The notes: a model not told the origin generated them from the sequence alone. Positions 38,178 through 51,733 are shown, counted from the first letter of the stretch. The stretch: 64,000 nt of DNA from Ptychodera flava (GCF_041260155.1 NC_091944.1:11659272-11723271); one strand, 5' to 3'. Program-made: numbers and translations.

Positions 38178-41100
38178 TTACTTTTCGAAAGTCTCCTTTT
38201 CAGAGAGCTTTTTAAAATACTTCTCTAATCTGTGAAATAAACGTATCACATACTTAAGAATATATGCGACTGTAGACAACAACAATTCAAGTAGCTTGAT
38301 GATGTGTTTCAAAATGGCAATATTTTCTTTCACAATGCGTATTATTTTACCGCGCAAAGTTGAGTCTCCTGCACTCGGAACAGATGTCTTATGCTCTCCA
38401 TCTGCTTGTCTCGAACTTTGTGACTGGGAAACAGGCAAATTGGAATCTGTCGTTCTCTGGAAAAACGACTTACAATTTGTTATCGCTCGACGTAGGTTGG
38501 TCAAAAGCAGGAGAATCAAGGTAATGATTGCTTGAATGAACGAACGTCTCATGTCCTTGACGGAAACCCCCCTTTTAGCATTGACTTTACCATTTATATC
38601 CATTTCGGTATTGTTGTAATCAACTTCAGCCAAAACTTTCAAAACTTTATCAGAGGAAGATTGTGTATCTTGAACAACAGGTATTACTTTCCCATTGAAA
38701 CTAACGCCGATCTTTCTGCTGTAGAAATGAAAATAAAGACAATTAATCTTAACTGGGTTGTTTAACTAATAAAACTTTGCTTATCTTTCAAGAATCATTT
38801 TCTAATTCTGGAAAGGAACTCTAGCATTATTAATAAACACAAAAGGCCAATAACATGGGAAACTGGAATAGCACGTTAACAACACACAATCTATAGGACA
38901 AGGCCATATCTTTAGCACCAGGCGATATACAAAATACAGTGTCATATAAATTTCCGTCATCGACAAAAAAAACCAAAAAGCTGCGTAAAAATGTTGATAA
39001 CTTGAATGAATAAATCAACTTACCAGTTACTTTTGTATCGTCTTCATTTGCATCTACCATATTATAAACGACTCTTCACTATGAGTGACCCTGGCCAATG
39101 CGTCATAGGTCAAAGGTCCCATACCGAGATGATGCAGTACACTCCATATGAAATGCAGGACTATTGTCGGGATGAAAGGTACGGCACTCTTCAATACCCT
39201 CGGCATCTGTTCGTTGAATCTTGTATTCGCAATATCATCCACCGATTTTTGTAACTCGTCTACCTTAAATTCATGTGCCTTGTCTTGGTCTTGGACACTT
39301 TCAGCAGACAGATGAATCACGTATACTTTCATGATGATCTCGCGTTTAGAAAGGTTCAACTTCAGAAAGTTCACGACTTCGTATGTTATGACCGTATTCT
39401 TTGAAGTGTTACCAGTCTCTTTCTTACTAGCAATGACGAAAGGATTCAGATGCAAAGAGTGACTGAAATTGTCTGGAATGTCGCCAGTTGCGATTAAAAG
39501 AATGGTACGTATTCGCCAAAATCTATAAACCATATTTTCAGCTTTCTGGAACGCAACCTGCAATGATTTATTTCGCATGAAAGACTGTTTAAGCTATCTC
39601 TTGTAAAATTTGTAGAGAGGAATTGTAACTTTGAAAAAATCCCTTAGTGGTCAGTTTGAGCCTTATTAAACTTGTCCTAAATAGTGAAACAACGTTTTCT
39701 GACTGCAAGGTCATAGGCGATAGCGTCATTGTATTTCCACGTTGCCAGCCATGGTTTTGCAATAAATGCGTCATCTTTCAGTTGTCTTGATCTCTCATCG
39801 CCATAGACTACAATCAATACAGCTCCTAAAATGATAGAAATCATGTTTATAAAATGAACCTAATTATCAACAGTATACAAGGCACAGGAAAGTATCATGT
39901 GATAATGTACAAGAGCACACAACGCAGATTCACATTTATAAACTTCCCGACTCGAAACGCAGCCTACAGTAATTTCTTTTCTATGAAACATTGGTTACGC
40001 CGCCTGTCATAAAATTTTCACATACGAATTGTTATTTGAAAAATTTCCTTAGATAATCAATATGTGGCTTATTAAACTTGTCGCCGATAGTGAAACAATG
40101 TTTCCTTGCAGCGAGGTCATAGACGATGACGTCACGGAATCTCCAAGTTGTCAGCCATTGATCAATAGGTCAAAGCTGGAATTCGAATGGACCACATTAC
40201 AAACACATGTGTAAACGCGCATAAAGAACGTGCATTTCCATACGTGTTAGTGCACATATGGGTTGTTTGTACCGCGATCACGTGATCTCTTGGACGTACT
40301 GAGTCTGCAGAACGCTCGCGTCCTTTTTATTCCGGAGTAGAACCGTTTAAGTCGTCATCTCCCAGCCGTGTAGATTGCTTATCAACATAAACTATAACCA
40401 GTAGAGATCCTAATAGAGGAAAAATAATTTCACCTCAAACAGTTGCTGTCTCCCAGCTTTAGGAATATCACCACAGTTGGAATATTTATTTTATCTTCAC
40501 GGAGGGTGAAGAGATGATGACTTATCTTAAAGGGTGGTGCTCGTCGGAACTCTACTCAAAGGTTGTTAGGGACTTTCCTACGGCCGATGTAAATACTGTA
40601 TCTAGGTTCAGTTGGCGATTGATGAAAGTTACAACATGTTTGTTAAACAATGAATATCGTAAACTTTATATGTTGCAGCTATATTGAAGTGATGCATATA
40701 GACATCATGCATGGAATACAATGTTTATAGACAAGAAGTAGCACACGCGCAGTTCCGACGACTACCCCACTTTAAACTTTTAAACAAAGTAGTGACGCAG
40801 CATAAACTGATACACGAGGCAGATTCGAAGAAAGGAATGTACCACCAGTCGATTGGGTGAGATTACGGGGTCGAATGACAAAACTAGGAAACTTAGAACA
40901 TAAAAGGCAGATACCGTACAAAGACTGATGCATGCCTTGCAGACGGATTAAAAATGTTTTAGGACTGAGAGAGTGAGAGAGGGGTACACCATACATGTAG
41001 AGTGATGTCAATACGAAAATATCAATACAATCACACTAAAGACAGCACCAGGACATGTAAAGAAATTGTCACATTTGATTAATGTCTAACAGACGAGGTC

Positions 41101-41767
41101 TACCAGATTTGGTATTAACATTGTAATGTCAGTAATATTCGCGATCGCGAAGTCCAAAAAGTACGATTATAAGCCGGGGTTGCCTTAAGAGAGCTTTCAC
41201 TTATCAGGTCATTTCAGGTCATGAAACATTCGAATTTCTTGTTCATATTTACCGGCCCAGCGACATCTTTTCTTGATTTACTGACGGCATGAATCGTATT
41301 TCTGCAACATTCAGGAAGTGACAATCATCAGAATTAGGTATCGCCATTTATGAAACTCAGTATTTGTGAAAAGGCATCGCCAGTTTGTGGCCATAATACT
41401 TTTCGAATGTTGCCTAAAATATCAACTTCCTGGTGTTTGGAGAATTGACTCGATGAAATACATATTTACCTTTAGGGAAGGTGAATGAATCAGTAAGTGT
41501 TCTGAGTTCATCCCAGTGATCTACATTCTTATCTCTGCGTTCCGGTGTAATGAGGGTACGGGTCTGCCTGGCGTCGATCACAATCACCGCTGTTCTGCTA
41601 GCAAAGTCATCCTTGTACTCCTTTGTGGCGGCATAATGTTCCACGAGGAAGTCACCGTGACTTCCACCTTCATTCAAAACTGACGTAAGGAGCCCTCTGA
41701 CTTTTTCACCTGCTCCACGAAAGCTTTCTAGCTTTGTGAAAATTGATACAAGGTGTTTTGAAGACAT
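38178..41767 (-). pseudogene. Membrane-protein family member, broken copy
   Basis: Minus strand, paralogue of the gene at 59,462-62,662. Exon 1 (41767-41470, 298 nt) is intact: MSSKHLVSIFTKLESF to TLTDSFTFPKG. Exon 2 (from 39,830 down to about 39,015) starts GAVLIVVYGDERSRQL but has in-frame stops at 39,677-39,679 (Trp of CFTVWD changed to TAG) and 39,644-39,646, plus a frame change near 39,060. It then resumes as ILLIATGDIPDNF and GMGPLTYDALARVTH. Exon 3 (about 38,735-38,178) matches VIPVVQDTQSSSDK of the paralogue and carries the C-terminal hydrophobic part, but joins out of phase. The frame damage makes a working protein unlikely, although exon 1 could still be transcribed. Confidence 0.75.
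40020..40425 (-). pseudogene. Extra decayed copy of exon 2 of the same family
   Basis: Between exon 1 and exon 2 of the broken gene, the minus strand reads GSLLVIVYVDKQSTRLGDD, then VIVYDLAARKHCFTI and DKFNKPHIDYLRKFFK. These match the start of exon 2 of the paralogues with several disruptions. It is a tandem exon duplication now in decay. Confidence 0.65.
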
Positions 41768-42730
41768 GGCTGCTGGTGACGACTCACGACTGAACGCTTC
41801 TATCCTTCTATTCATTCAGTGTATAACCTTTGCCCCAATATGGCGGCAACCTTCGTTCTGGTGTGGTGACGTACGAAACGATGACTCATACGTGCCAAAG
41901 GTAACATTCTATGCCATTGTTCATTGCCTGGTAATTTCAGATGCAGCTTACCCTAGCCGTTTACAAAAAAAAATTGTCAGAGAGGTGTTTTACATGTACA
42001 TCTACGAATCGATGTAATTGAACAGAAATAAGATGTCTGAGGGGAAACGGAAGCCGAACTGTGTTTTTGCAGTGTTTTGCGATATTCAAGCCCCCTCCCC
42101 CCCCGGCCCCTCCCCATACACAGATAGCTATTCTCCTGCGCAGCTGCGTCAGTTCCCCGAAGTAACCCACCTTCTAACCCTCTGCACACTACAAAAGTTC
42201 TCAATCCTCTCCGCTGTCCATGGTGTTGCCCCTCCTCAGGGTAAACATCCGCAACAACTGTAAATTCGCTTCTTTTTTCATAGTTAACATCTTCCTGTTC
42301 CCTAAACGTACAGCTGCCTTTTAGTCCCTTTGAGAAATGTCACCTTCTCAGGCAATCAGTTCTATCGACCACCGACAAATGCATCTTGTGAACGAAAGAA
42401 GAATTTTTTAAACAAGGAACTGCGATGACGCACTTTCAAATATGTACATTGCTTTTTTATAATTATTATGATTATTATTTTTTCAATAATTTTATCAATC
42501 AGCAAGTTATATCATGTGTATTAAGACCATTGACCGGTCTCAACATACGTGTCGGTGGTTTGACAGTTGGTAGGGAAGGCACGATCGCCCTCTACCGAAT
42601 TAATTTTGAAACGAATCGGATTATTATGTATTCATAGGGCACTACGAGCAAATACGATGAAGAATCTTTGAATAAAACAGGTTTGAAAGTAAATGGGGAT
42701 TTGACTCCAATAGTCAAAATATTTTGCCAG
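41768..42730. other. 5' flank of the broken gene up to the inverted-repeat element
   Basis: No coding exon was supported. A run rich in C (CCCCCTCCCCCCCCGGCCCC) lies near 42,085. Confidence 0.4.
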
Positions 42731-42779
42731 GGCTATTATGGGGTGAGAACACCGCCAAAATTATCTTGAAATCTTTATT

Positions 42780-43990
42780 TAAACTTATCTCATCATTATT
42801 ATTCCATTTATTTTGGTGATTTGGTGATAATTATGTAAATATTTTGCCATTATTATGCAATTATTTGATCATTATTTGGATATTATTTTGACATAATAAC
42901 GAACCTATTTGGTAATTCGGTTGTTGTGACATTATTTGGCATTGATGTCTTGATTTGGAACTTATTTCACAATTATTATGCCATTATTTGGTGATTTGGT
43001 CATTTTTATGTCATTATTTTGTCTTTATTATTCGATTATTTGGTCATGATTATGACATTATCTTGATATTATCTTGACATTATTATGAATTTATTATGTT
43101 AATTCGGTTCTTTTGCCATTATTCGGCATTGATGTCTTGATTTGGAACTTATTTCATCATTATTTTGCCATTATTTGGTGATTTGGTCATTTTTACGTCA
43201 TTATTTGGTCTTTATTATGCGATTATTTGGTCATGATTACGACATTACCTTGACATTATTACGAATTTATTATGTTAATTCGGTTCTTTTTCAATTATTC
43301 GGCATTGATGTCTTGATTTGGAACTTATTTCATCATTATTATGCCATTATTTGGTGATTTGGTCATTTTTATGTCATTATTTGGTCTTTATTACGCGATT
43401 ATTTGGTCATGATTACGACATTATCTTGATATTATCTTGACATTATTATGAATTTATTATGTTAATTCGGTTCTTTTGCCATTATTCGGCATTGATGTCT
43501 GATTTGGAACTTATTTCACCATTATTATTCCATTATTTGGTGATTTGGTCATTTTTACGTCATTATTTGGTCTTTATTATGCGATTATTTGGTGATTATT
43601 ACGACATTACCTTGACATTATTATGAATTTATTATGTTAATTCGGTTCTTTTGCCATTATTCGGCATTGGTGTCTTGATTTGGAACTGATTTCATCATTA
43701 TTTTGCCATTATTGGTGATTTGGTCATTTTTATGTCATTATTTGGTCTTTATTACGCGATTATTTGGTCATGATTACGACATTATCTTGATATTATCTTG
43801 ACATTATTATGAATTTATTATGTTAATTCGGTTGTTTTGCTATTATTTAGTATTTATGTCTTGATTTGGAACTTATCTCATCATTATTATCATTATTTGG
43901 TGATTGGGTCATTTTTGTGTCATTACTAGCCGTTATTATGCGATTATTTGGTCATGATTACGACATTATTATGACATTAGCTTGGCTTTC
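42780..43990. repeat. Left satellite arm, about 176-188 bp period
   Basis: Around six units recur, marked by TTATTATGTTAATTCGGTTC at about 43,091, 43,267, 43,455, 43,629 and 43,816. Spacing alternates between about 175 and 187 bp, suggesting a higher-order pair. Words such as CATTATTTGGT and TGATTTGGTCATTTTTA recur every few tens of bases inside a unit, so the unit itself grew from a shorter motif. Confidence 0.85.
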
Positions 43991-44317
43991 AATTATTTGA
44001 CCTACTTTATTATCTGAACTCATTATTTGACCTGCATTTGAACCCTACCCAGAAATCATTGCACATCACAATGGCGGCTGTAATTTTGTCGGTGTCCTCG
44101 GATAGAGATAGAAAAGCGGGCTTTGCGTAAGTTTTAAAGCGCAGCTCAGCATATCGAGTATCTAGAATAGTTGCGCGTGCTCGAAAACAGAGGTCGACCA
44201 CGATTTCGGATTAAAAATCGATTGTTTTCGGCGGCGGAACTGGGCGCTCCATACTGGAAGCCAGCGGGCTGTCGACAGCCCCAGCCCTGCCACGTAGACT
44301 CTCGTAGAGCCACTAGC

Positions 44318-44387
44318 ACCATCGTAGTTGATAGCGCTTTTAGTGTTGTAGAAAAGGGCACTAAAAACGCTATCAACTACGGTGGTG
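44318..44387. repeat. Hairpin just inside the left arm
   Basis: CACCATCGTAGTTGATAGCG mirrors CGCTATCAACTACGGTGGTG; arms of 29 bp with a 12-base loop. Confidence 0.8.
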
Positions 44388-44532
44388 ATAAAGGTGTTAT
44401 TAATACCCGAACTCTGTCATATAAATCGGCCCGACACGGTTTACATCATGAACTTGGGTATTAGGACGTAGGGCACAGCAATGGTGGGGGCCTCGACCTC
44501 CACGCCTATCTGCCTTAGCCTATGAAACCCAT

Positions 44533-44728
44533 GGCTATACGTAGCTGTGGGTCGATCCATAGCTGTGGTGTTTTTTGACCGGATTCCTGCCTTTTAAAGG
44601 CTGGTTTTGACTTTTACGATTTTGTGGTGGCGGGGTTAAAATAGTAAAAGTCAAAACCAGCCCGTAAAAGGCAGGAATCCCGTCTGAAAACACCACAGCT
44701 ATGGACCCACAGCTAGGCTATACGCATC
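44533..44728. repeat. Large hairpin inside the left arm
   Basis: Arms of about 88 bp face each other across a short GC-rich centre: GTAGCTGTGGGTC and GGACCCACAGCTA outside, AAAGTCAAAACCAGCC and GGCTGGTTTTGACTTTT inside. A few mismatches are present. Confidence 0.8.
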
Positions 44729-44945
44729 GAGGCAGCATTTTTAAGCTTACTCAATTTTAATAGAGCCGTCTTTTTAAAATTGTGTCCTAAACATTGTGTT
44801 TAGAAAACTTCAATGTGATTCCGAACGATTCCTTTTTTGAAGAAAACGTCGAACCTTTGTAATTGAAATATATAAACCATGATTTATCAATGTGATATAT
44901 ATTATGCTAAATTACAATAAATCCGAAATTATTTACAGGTGATTA

Positions 44946-46738
44946 GGGAGCGTTCAGTTATTATGGCCGGGGGTGGGCCGGCAAATTCTTCCTGCGCATC
45001 AGTCAAAATAAGTGTACCCCCCCTACCCATTGTACCAAAAAATTGATGACCCCCCCCTTTCAAGATGACAAAAATTTCATGACCCCCCCAACATTGCTTG
45101 AGTAAAGCTGCACAAACAAACACCTCTGGGGTATGGAGCAATAGAATCCCCCCAAAAAAGAGCTTAGATTTTTTCAAATGACCTTCCTTACAAAACTCAA
45201 AAGGTTTTAATGATCAGATTTCCCCTTCTGACTTGCTATAATTTTGAAATCACCCCTCAAAGGGGTTGGACAGAAATAACTGGTAGATTGCAATATTTTT
45301 GCGCAAGCGTGTGTGTACAATTAAAATTTTAATATTTGGATTTAATTAAAAATCAGCTGTTGATAATGTTGATTCACCATACATGGTATACATATATTTT
45401 CTCATACATGTATGAGAAATCTATGTAATACTTTTTCAATGCAAAACTATATCTGTGCATTTATATATATATTTATATATATTTGATAATTTACATTAAT
45501 GTACTTAAATGAAATAGGGTTGTTACAACTGGTATGCAGACAAAAAGTTTGACCTTAGAATTTCACCAAAAATGTTCATCCACTATACATGGGAGTCAAT
45601 GATAAAATTGTGAATAATTTTTTTTTTTCCAGTGAAAAACTTGGTATACTTGTGCATATACAGAAGTTCAATAATTAACATTATTTTACTTGATTAGAAT
45701 ATGATGGTTAAAGGTGCATATTATGTGAAAAAGAAATCTGATTATGGAACTTCACTGAAAATGTTCATCCACTATACATGGGAGTCTATGAGGAAAGTAT
45801 GAATAATTTTTTTCCAATACAAAAATAGGTAAACCTATGTACTCTCGATTATTGATACCAATGTACTTGATTATATTAGGGTGGTAACAAATGGATGTGT
45901 TCGCCAGAAATTGGATTTTGGAATAATACCAAAATGTAGATTTACTGTACATGGGAGTCTATGAGGAAAATGAATATTTTTTTTCCAATACAAAACTATC
46001 AAAATCTGTGTATTTATAGAATTTGATAATTCATTTTAAAGTACTTAGTTAGCCTAGGATGGTTAAAGGTTGATATGTGTGCAAGAAATTGGATTTTGGA
46101 ATTTCACCGAAATGTTGATTCACTATACATTGGAGTCTATGAGAAAACTAAGAATAATTTTTTTTAAATGCTAAACTAAATTAATTTGTGCTTTTATAGG
46201 TGTTTGATAATTGATACAAATGTACTTGATTCAAATAGGGTATTTAAAAGTTCAGATGTGGACAACAATTATGATATTGGAGTTTCACCTAAAAGTATTA
46301 TTTAACTTTTCATGGTACTAGTAGTCTCAGTACAGGTAACTGTTAAATAATTTCCCTGACAAAACTTGCTATATCTCTAATATGTAAGTAATAGGAATTG
46401 TTCATTGCCCTCAGTGCAGTGAGCTTGATTTACAATAAGACAAGCCTCAGAGTTGTCAAGTCAATATGTTCATGTGACAGATAATTATACTTTTTTCAGA
46501 TTTACAGGTGAATAACTTCAGAGAATGAAATCATGCAACAAATCATTTTTATCTCCCAGAATATTTGTGAACAATGAAACTGCTTTTTGATGGGACGGAT
46601 ACTTATGAAAATTAAGTGACCCCCCTCTGAGCTGTTTGAAAAATACATGACCCCCCCCCTTTGCAGTTTTCAAATTTGAGGTGACCCCCCCCCTGGATTT
46701 TGCCGGCCCACCCCCGGCCATAATAACTGAACGCTCCC
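44946..46738. mobile_element. Harbinger-like non-autonomous transposon with internal tandem repeats
   Basis: The 1,793-bp element begins GGGAGCGTTCAGTTATTATG and ends with its inverse, CATAATAACTGAACGCTCCC. TTA flanks both ends (44943-44945, 46739-46741). The ends are followed by C/G runs (GGCCGGGGGTGGGCCGGC). The centre (about 45,470-46,330) is a degenerate array of about 180-bp units, marked by CACTATACATGGGAGTCTAT, of the same family as the array at 12,640-13,520. No transposase frame is seen. It is nested in the 11.4 kb inverted-repeat element. Confidence 0.85.
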
Positions 46739-46741
46739 TTA

Positions 46742-49329
46742 GAATGGCATGATGTAGGCCTAAACAGGGCGGAACTTTCCGATTTCCACTGTACCCGATT
46801 ATCAGAACTTACTTTTAATTTTCTTGGTATAGTTCTGAACGTTTTAAAAGAAATCCGTTTCTCATAACTGGCTTCACCAAATGTAGAAATTATTGCGGTT
46901 TTTCAATATGATTTGAGTTGGGCCGGTGATCTTTCATTTGTACTTGAGTACAACGCGTCTCTATACATGCTATAGCCGAGATATTGAGATGTAAGGTTTT
47001 GAAATCATTTTTCTAGACGATATTATATGTAAAATTCAATAAATTTAACAAACAGGAATCGTACAATATTTGACAAACAATTTATATGGACAGAGTCGGT
47101 TGCAAAATGTCAACAATAAGCAGGAAGGAAATTTTAATTCCCGTGAGTATTTCAATATAAAACTTCCAAAAGGTGAAATATATTCGTACATTTCTAAGAA
47201 TTTTCCATAACTGATGCATCTTTGAAGTTACGGTTACAGGTAATATTTAATTTCTTCCTATATGCCCGTGGTATAAAAATTGAGTGTGTTTCAAGTCCTC
47301 GCATACCGTCCTTCCCGACATGTTATTTTCAAAAAACTCCTTGCAGTAAATGTTTATTTGTTTTAATAATTGCCAATGTCATACTGTACAAGACACGGCA
47401 CAACAGCTGTGTGTATAGTGATGATTCGGTGTATGCAGTATGTTTTATTTGCCTAATCAACACAGCAAAAAATACGTAAAACTTGCAGCCTAAAGAAAAA
47501 TGGACTTAATGTTCGGCTGTGTGGACTTGATAAAAACGATTATTTTCGCTATTAATATCGCGCTCTGCGGAAGAAAAACAACATCGCACAATCGAAAGGG
47601 AAAACAAAAGAAAGAATCAAAATCGTGCATGGGGAGACAATACAGTTTTAAAGGTTGGAGTCCTCACAACGAATCAACATACTTCTTTACGGGGAAAAGT
47701 CATAAAGTTTCATGACAAACAACGCAATAAAAAGTCGTTAGGTTAGCGACCGTGCCCCTATGAGTTTACGATAAAAATAACATATGTTCGAGAATAGTTC
47801 CTGACAAACAAAAATGTAATGTGGCATACGTATGATAAGACATCTTCATTGAACGAATATTTCCTTGATACTTATCACCGGCTTTTCAGACTGTAGCATA
47901 CAGATGCAACTCTAACTGGCCTTAAAATAAGATAAAAGAAAAGTAGGCCCTATTGCTTTCTCATTTTTTTTTCATAATTCTCATCTGGACTCATCTGGAT
48001 GAGAAGGCTTCAATAATGGCACGAATATGCTGAGATGATTTGGATTCTAATATTGCAATACAACCAAATGCAGTGTGGTCTATATTTGGCAAATAAATAC
48101 GACAATATAATCGCTTTGTCAAGGTCAAACATATTTACGAAAGAGTATATAATAAAATATAGATCATTAGGAATATCAAAGATTGATTTCGGCGTGAACT
48201 TCTATTGAAGTCTTGCCTTTACAGTCACATGTAGAAATGTTTTATATTTATTACATTGTAAATAAGACTTGACAACCGGAAAACTAGTTCCTGCAGAAGC
48301 ATTTATTTAAAAATATATGGGGGTGTCGGAACACAGGGATGTCGCAACATGGGGTGTTGGAGCTTCAGGGCGGTCACCATCAACTGCCACCGCATTGGCA
48401 AAACGCGAGAAACTTTCGTGTCTAATAACATAAACGTCTAAATAACATAAATACATAATCTTGGTCGCGCTTCGCTCCATAGAACTGGGGTAACATAATC
48501 CTTATACCTTTACTGAGCTGTGCGCAGTGTGCGAAACTCACCGCGCAAAATCTTTACTGGTCAAGCGGGCCAGCAACTTTAGAAAATCACTGGCCCTGAA
48601 GGAAATCAACTGGTCCCATTATCAGGTCAAATCCGTTGAAATATAGAGGATTATTTACCCGCGCTCAGTATAGGGGCCAAGAACATGTGATTGAAAAAAT
48701 AAAAAGACACCACTTCAAAAACCTAATATCAAACTGTTTTTGTGTCTTTAATTCTTTTAAAGCAAAATATGAAGATGACTATCAAAACCAAAAGTTGGGG
48801 TAACTGATCTCAGTGCCAAAAAAATATGGAATCAGTGAAAGGTTAAGCACAAACTCATAAGACTTTTTTATTTCCTAAAAAATAACCTTTCACAAAAATA
48901 TTTCTAACGATGAGAAAACGAGCATTAAGCGCGGGCTTGAAATATGTCCCAATATGGAAAAGCTAGGCGTCCAGAACTCGAATCAGGGATGGGTAATTAA
49001 GTTTTGGCAGCACAAACACCGGATCAAACACAAATGGAGTCAATACAACATTTGACTGTTCAAAAAAAAATTCTGGCTTCTCCTCTTTGAGGGACTCATC
49101 GTCAAATTCAAGGAAGGGAATACAAAAATAAGGGCAACTGATGAAGAGAAATAATACTGAAGTGTCGAAATCCACGTCAAAAGACGAATCACAAATTTAA
49201 AATGTAATCTTAACCACATAAAGGGACTGTGGCTTAACCTTAACTGTGACTAAGGCAAATGGCCATCAAAGTCAGAACTACTTTCCACAATGTTAAATGT
49301 CGGACATTTACTTTCTGGTATTGAAGTTT
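46742..49329. other. Inner part of the 11.4 kb element, no gene recognised
   Basis: Only short frames are present, for example a basic 71-codon frame at 47,500-47,715 (LCGRKTTSHNRKGKQKKESK). None has a known domain or a convincing splice partner. Confidence 0.4.
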
Positions 49330-49335
49330 GACGTC

Positions 49336-50535
49336 TGTAACCTCCACAAATGTAATAATCTCCACAAATGTAATATCAACCACAATTGTAATAAAATGCA
49401 CCCATAAATGTAATATCACCCATAAATGTAACAAAAATCAACCATAAATGTAATAAAAACACCAACCACAAATGTAATAAATGGTAACCATAAATGTAAT
49501 AAAAAAATCACCCATAAATGTAATACTTGTCAACCATAAATGTAATAAATCTATTTTGTCGTTGCAATTGAGGAATTAGCCTTAAATATTGATCTATGTA
49601 ATAAGGAAAGCAACTCCACACATTATTCATTTCTTAATTGTTTGCGTTTAGTGTGTTTTGCATATTTGAAAGTGTATTTTACGTTTCCCTTTTTTGTGTA
49701 CAGAACTGATTGGTCATGGCGAGACACAGCTGTAATCTGAATGTCAGTGTAGTCTCTACTCCAGAGTGGGGAAGACTGTATAACACTACGATCCTTTAAC
49801 GCCGTTTGTTCGAAAATTGCCGTACTTAATCAATTGCCTCAAATTCATCTTCAGTGGATAAATTGTGTGGAATAATCGATAGATTGTCTGTATTCCTATG
49901 TTGTCCCACTTGAAGTTTGTTCCTTCACTAGGGATGCCAGGATGTCTAATTTTGTTCTACTGTGTTCAAGGTAGTGTTCGTATTGTTTTTTACTAGATTG
50001 AAATATATGTTCTCGTCAACATGTTTTGTGTCGTAAGTTTCTGTTATAAGGTTTTATATTTCTCTGTTATTTGTTCTGCGTCATCTGTCATAAACTTTGT
50101 GTGGTATCACTGGTTGACGAGTTATTTTGACGCTTCCTTATTATGTAATTATCAGTGTCCAGAACTGCTGTTCCACTACCATTATCTAACGGTTGGATCA
50201 GTACCTCGCCGTTTTCTGATAGCGTTCTCAAAATATTCTATTCTGTGTTTCGGAAATGAAACCGAGTTTCAGGAAAGTATGCAATAACATTACACTAGTC
50301 TTATTAAAGTTATTATTTACTCAGGGCATTGATAAACAAATGATCACATATGCAAGTTCAAGTTTATTACATTTATGGTTGAGTTTTATTACATTTATGG
50401 TTAATTTGTTTATTACATTTGTGGTTGCGGGTTGTTACCTTTATGGTTGACTATTTTATTACATTTGTGGTTGATTTTATTACAATTGTGGTTGATATTA
50501 CATTTGTGGAGATTATTACATTTGTGGAGGTTACA
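49336..50535. mobile_element. 1.2 kb transposon with subterminal 'AAATGTAATA' repeats
   Basis: The ends read TGTAACCTCCACAAATGTAA at the left and the inverse at the right. Next to the ends a short unit (ACCATAAATGTAATAAA and variants with CACAAATG) repeats about nine times on each side, facing inward. The flanks GACGTC (49330-49335) and GATGTC (50536-50541) look like a 6-bp target duplication with one change. The 6-bp duplication and repeat-built arms resemble the outer element, so the two may use the same kind of transposase. It is non-autonomous. Confidence 0.75.
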
Positions 50536-50559
50536 GATGTCCATCATATTTCCGTCCTA

Positions 50560-51180
50560 CACAATCTATATATCGGGTCTAATATCGGTACTAGACGACA
50601 CAAAAATGGCTTGCCGTCTGTCGCAGCACGCCGGGTTTGAGAAATTGCCGATATTTTACTTCAAGCTGATACATATCGGCGATTTTGGGACTCTAAATTA
50701 TAATAATCGACACTGAGCAATTCTAGAATGACTTGCCTTGCGTCTCAACACGGCGGATCTGTGAAATCACATATATTTACTCGATATTTATCGGCGATTG
50801 GGATTGCCTTGTGTCTTAGGCACATCTGATCTATGTAAAATCTCCGATGTTTATCGGCGATTCCGTGACAAATGTCCGATATATATATGTCAGAGATTTG
50901 CCACCTCACAGATCTTGCCAAACCCGCCCGGCAAACCCGATTTCCTCAATATGGCTCTAACTTCGATACTTTACGATACTATACTTGTCAAATCGTGGGG
51001 CAAATAATTGATGTTTATCTGGGAGATCACCATGTGTAAAAACTGGTCCAGTGGTCTAGCCAAGCCCGACTTCCGTAGTCCGAATCTGACTTAAATTATA
51101 CGATACTTGTCTAAAACAGTGGGTAAATATCCAACATCGGAGATTTCACCATCTCACATATCTGACCATAAAAAGTAGTT
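50560..51180. repeat. Degenerate repeats carrying TATCGGCGATT
   Basis: Motifs such as CATATCGGCGATTTTGGG, TTTATCGGCGATTGGG and TTTATCGGCGATTCCG recur at irregular spacing of about 100 bp, mixed with CACGCCGGG / CACGGCGGATCTGTGAAA words. A worn tandem array is the simplest reading. Confidence 0.5.
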
Positions 51181-51733
51181 TTTCTCGAGGGTCCACGATC
51201 TGACCAAACAATTCTAATTTCGATACTGTGACAGTGTTGTCCAAAAGTCCAATGTTGCAGTGTCCTCGAAATTCAGTTTACCGCGACACATGCAACACGG
51301 TCGATGCGCTATAAAACAATTACGCTATTATGACCACAAGGAGATCTTGAACCTAACAAATGAAATGCTTTACAAATGGAGAGGATATTGCATAGCGCCA
51401 CTCATTACTTTGGCGATAAAACGTGAGGTGGGCCTAAGGTCTTTGGCTTTGACGTCGTGCCGATCAGTCTGTTAACTTTTATTTGCGAATTTCGCGTTTT
51501 GCAAATCTCTTGAAAGAATAAATTTCGTATCTTTGAATAATTTTGTCGGGTATTTAGCTTAGCAAAACATTCTGGTAAACATCTGTACATACAGGAAAAG
51601 TTTAACGTTACTGTCCCTCGTCTTTAGGAACAGCAGGACATCTTTCAAGTGTTACTGGTCCGGCATGAAAACAGCTGGTCTTAGGCCACCGGGTTAGCGT
51701 GAATTTCGCACGCTGGCTGTGCGTGGCAGGTTG

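Noticed and set aside
47500-47715. Basic 71-codon frame (LCGRKTTSHNRKGKQKKESK) in the inner part of the large element
   Set aside because: It is too short and without a recognisable motif; it could not be linked to any exon.
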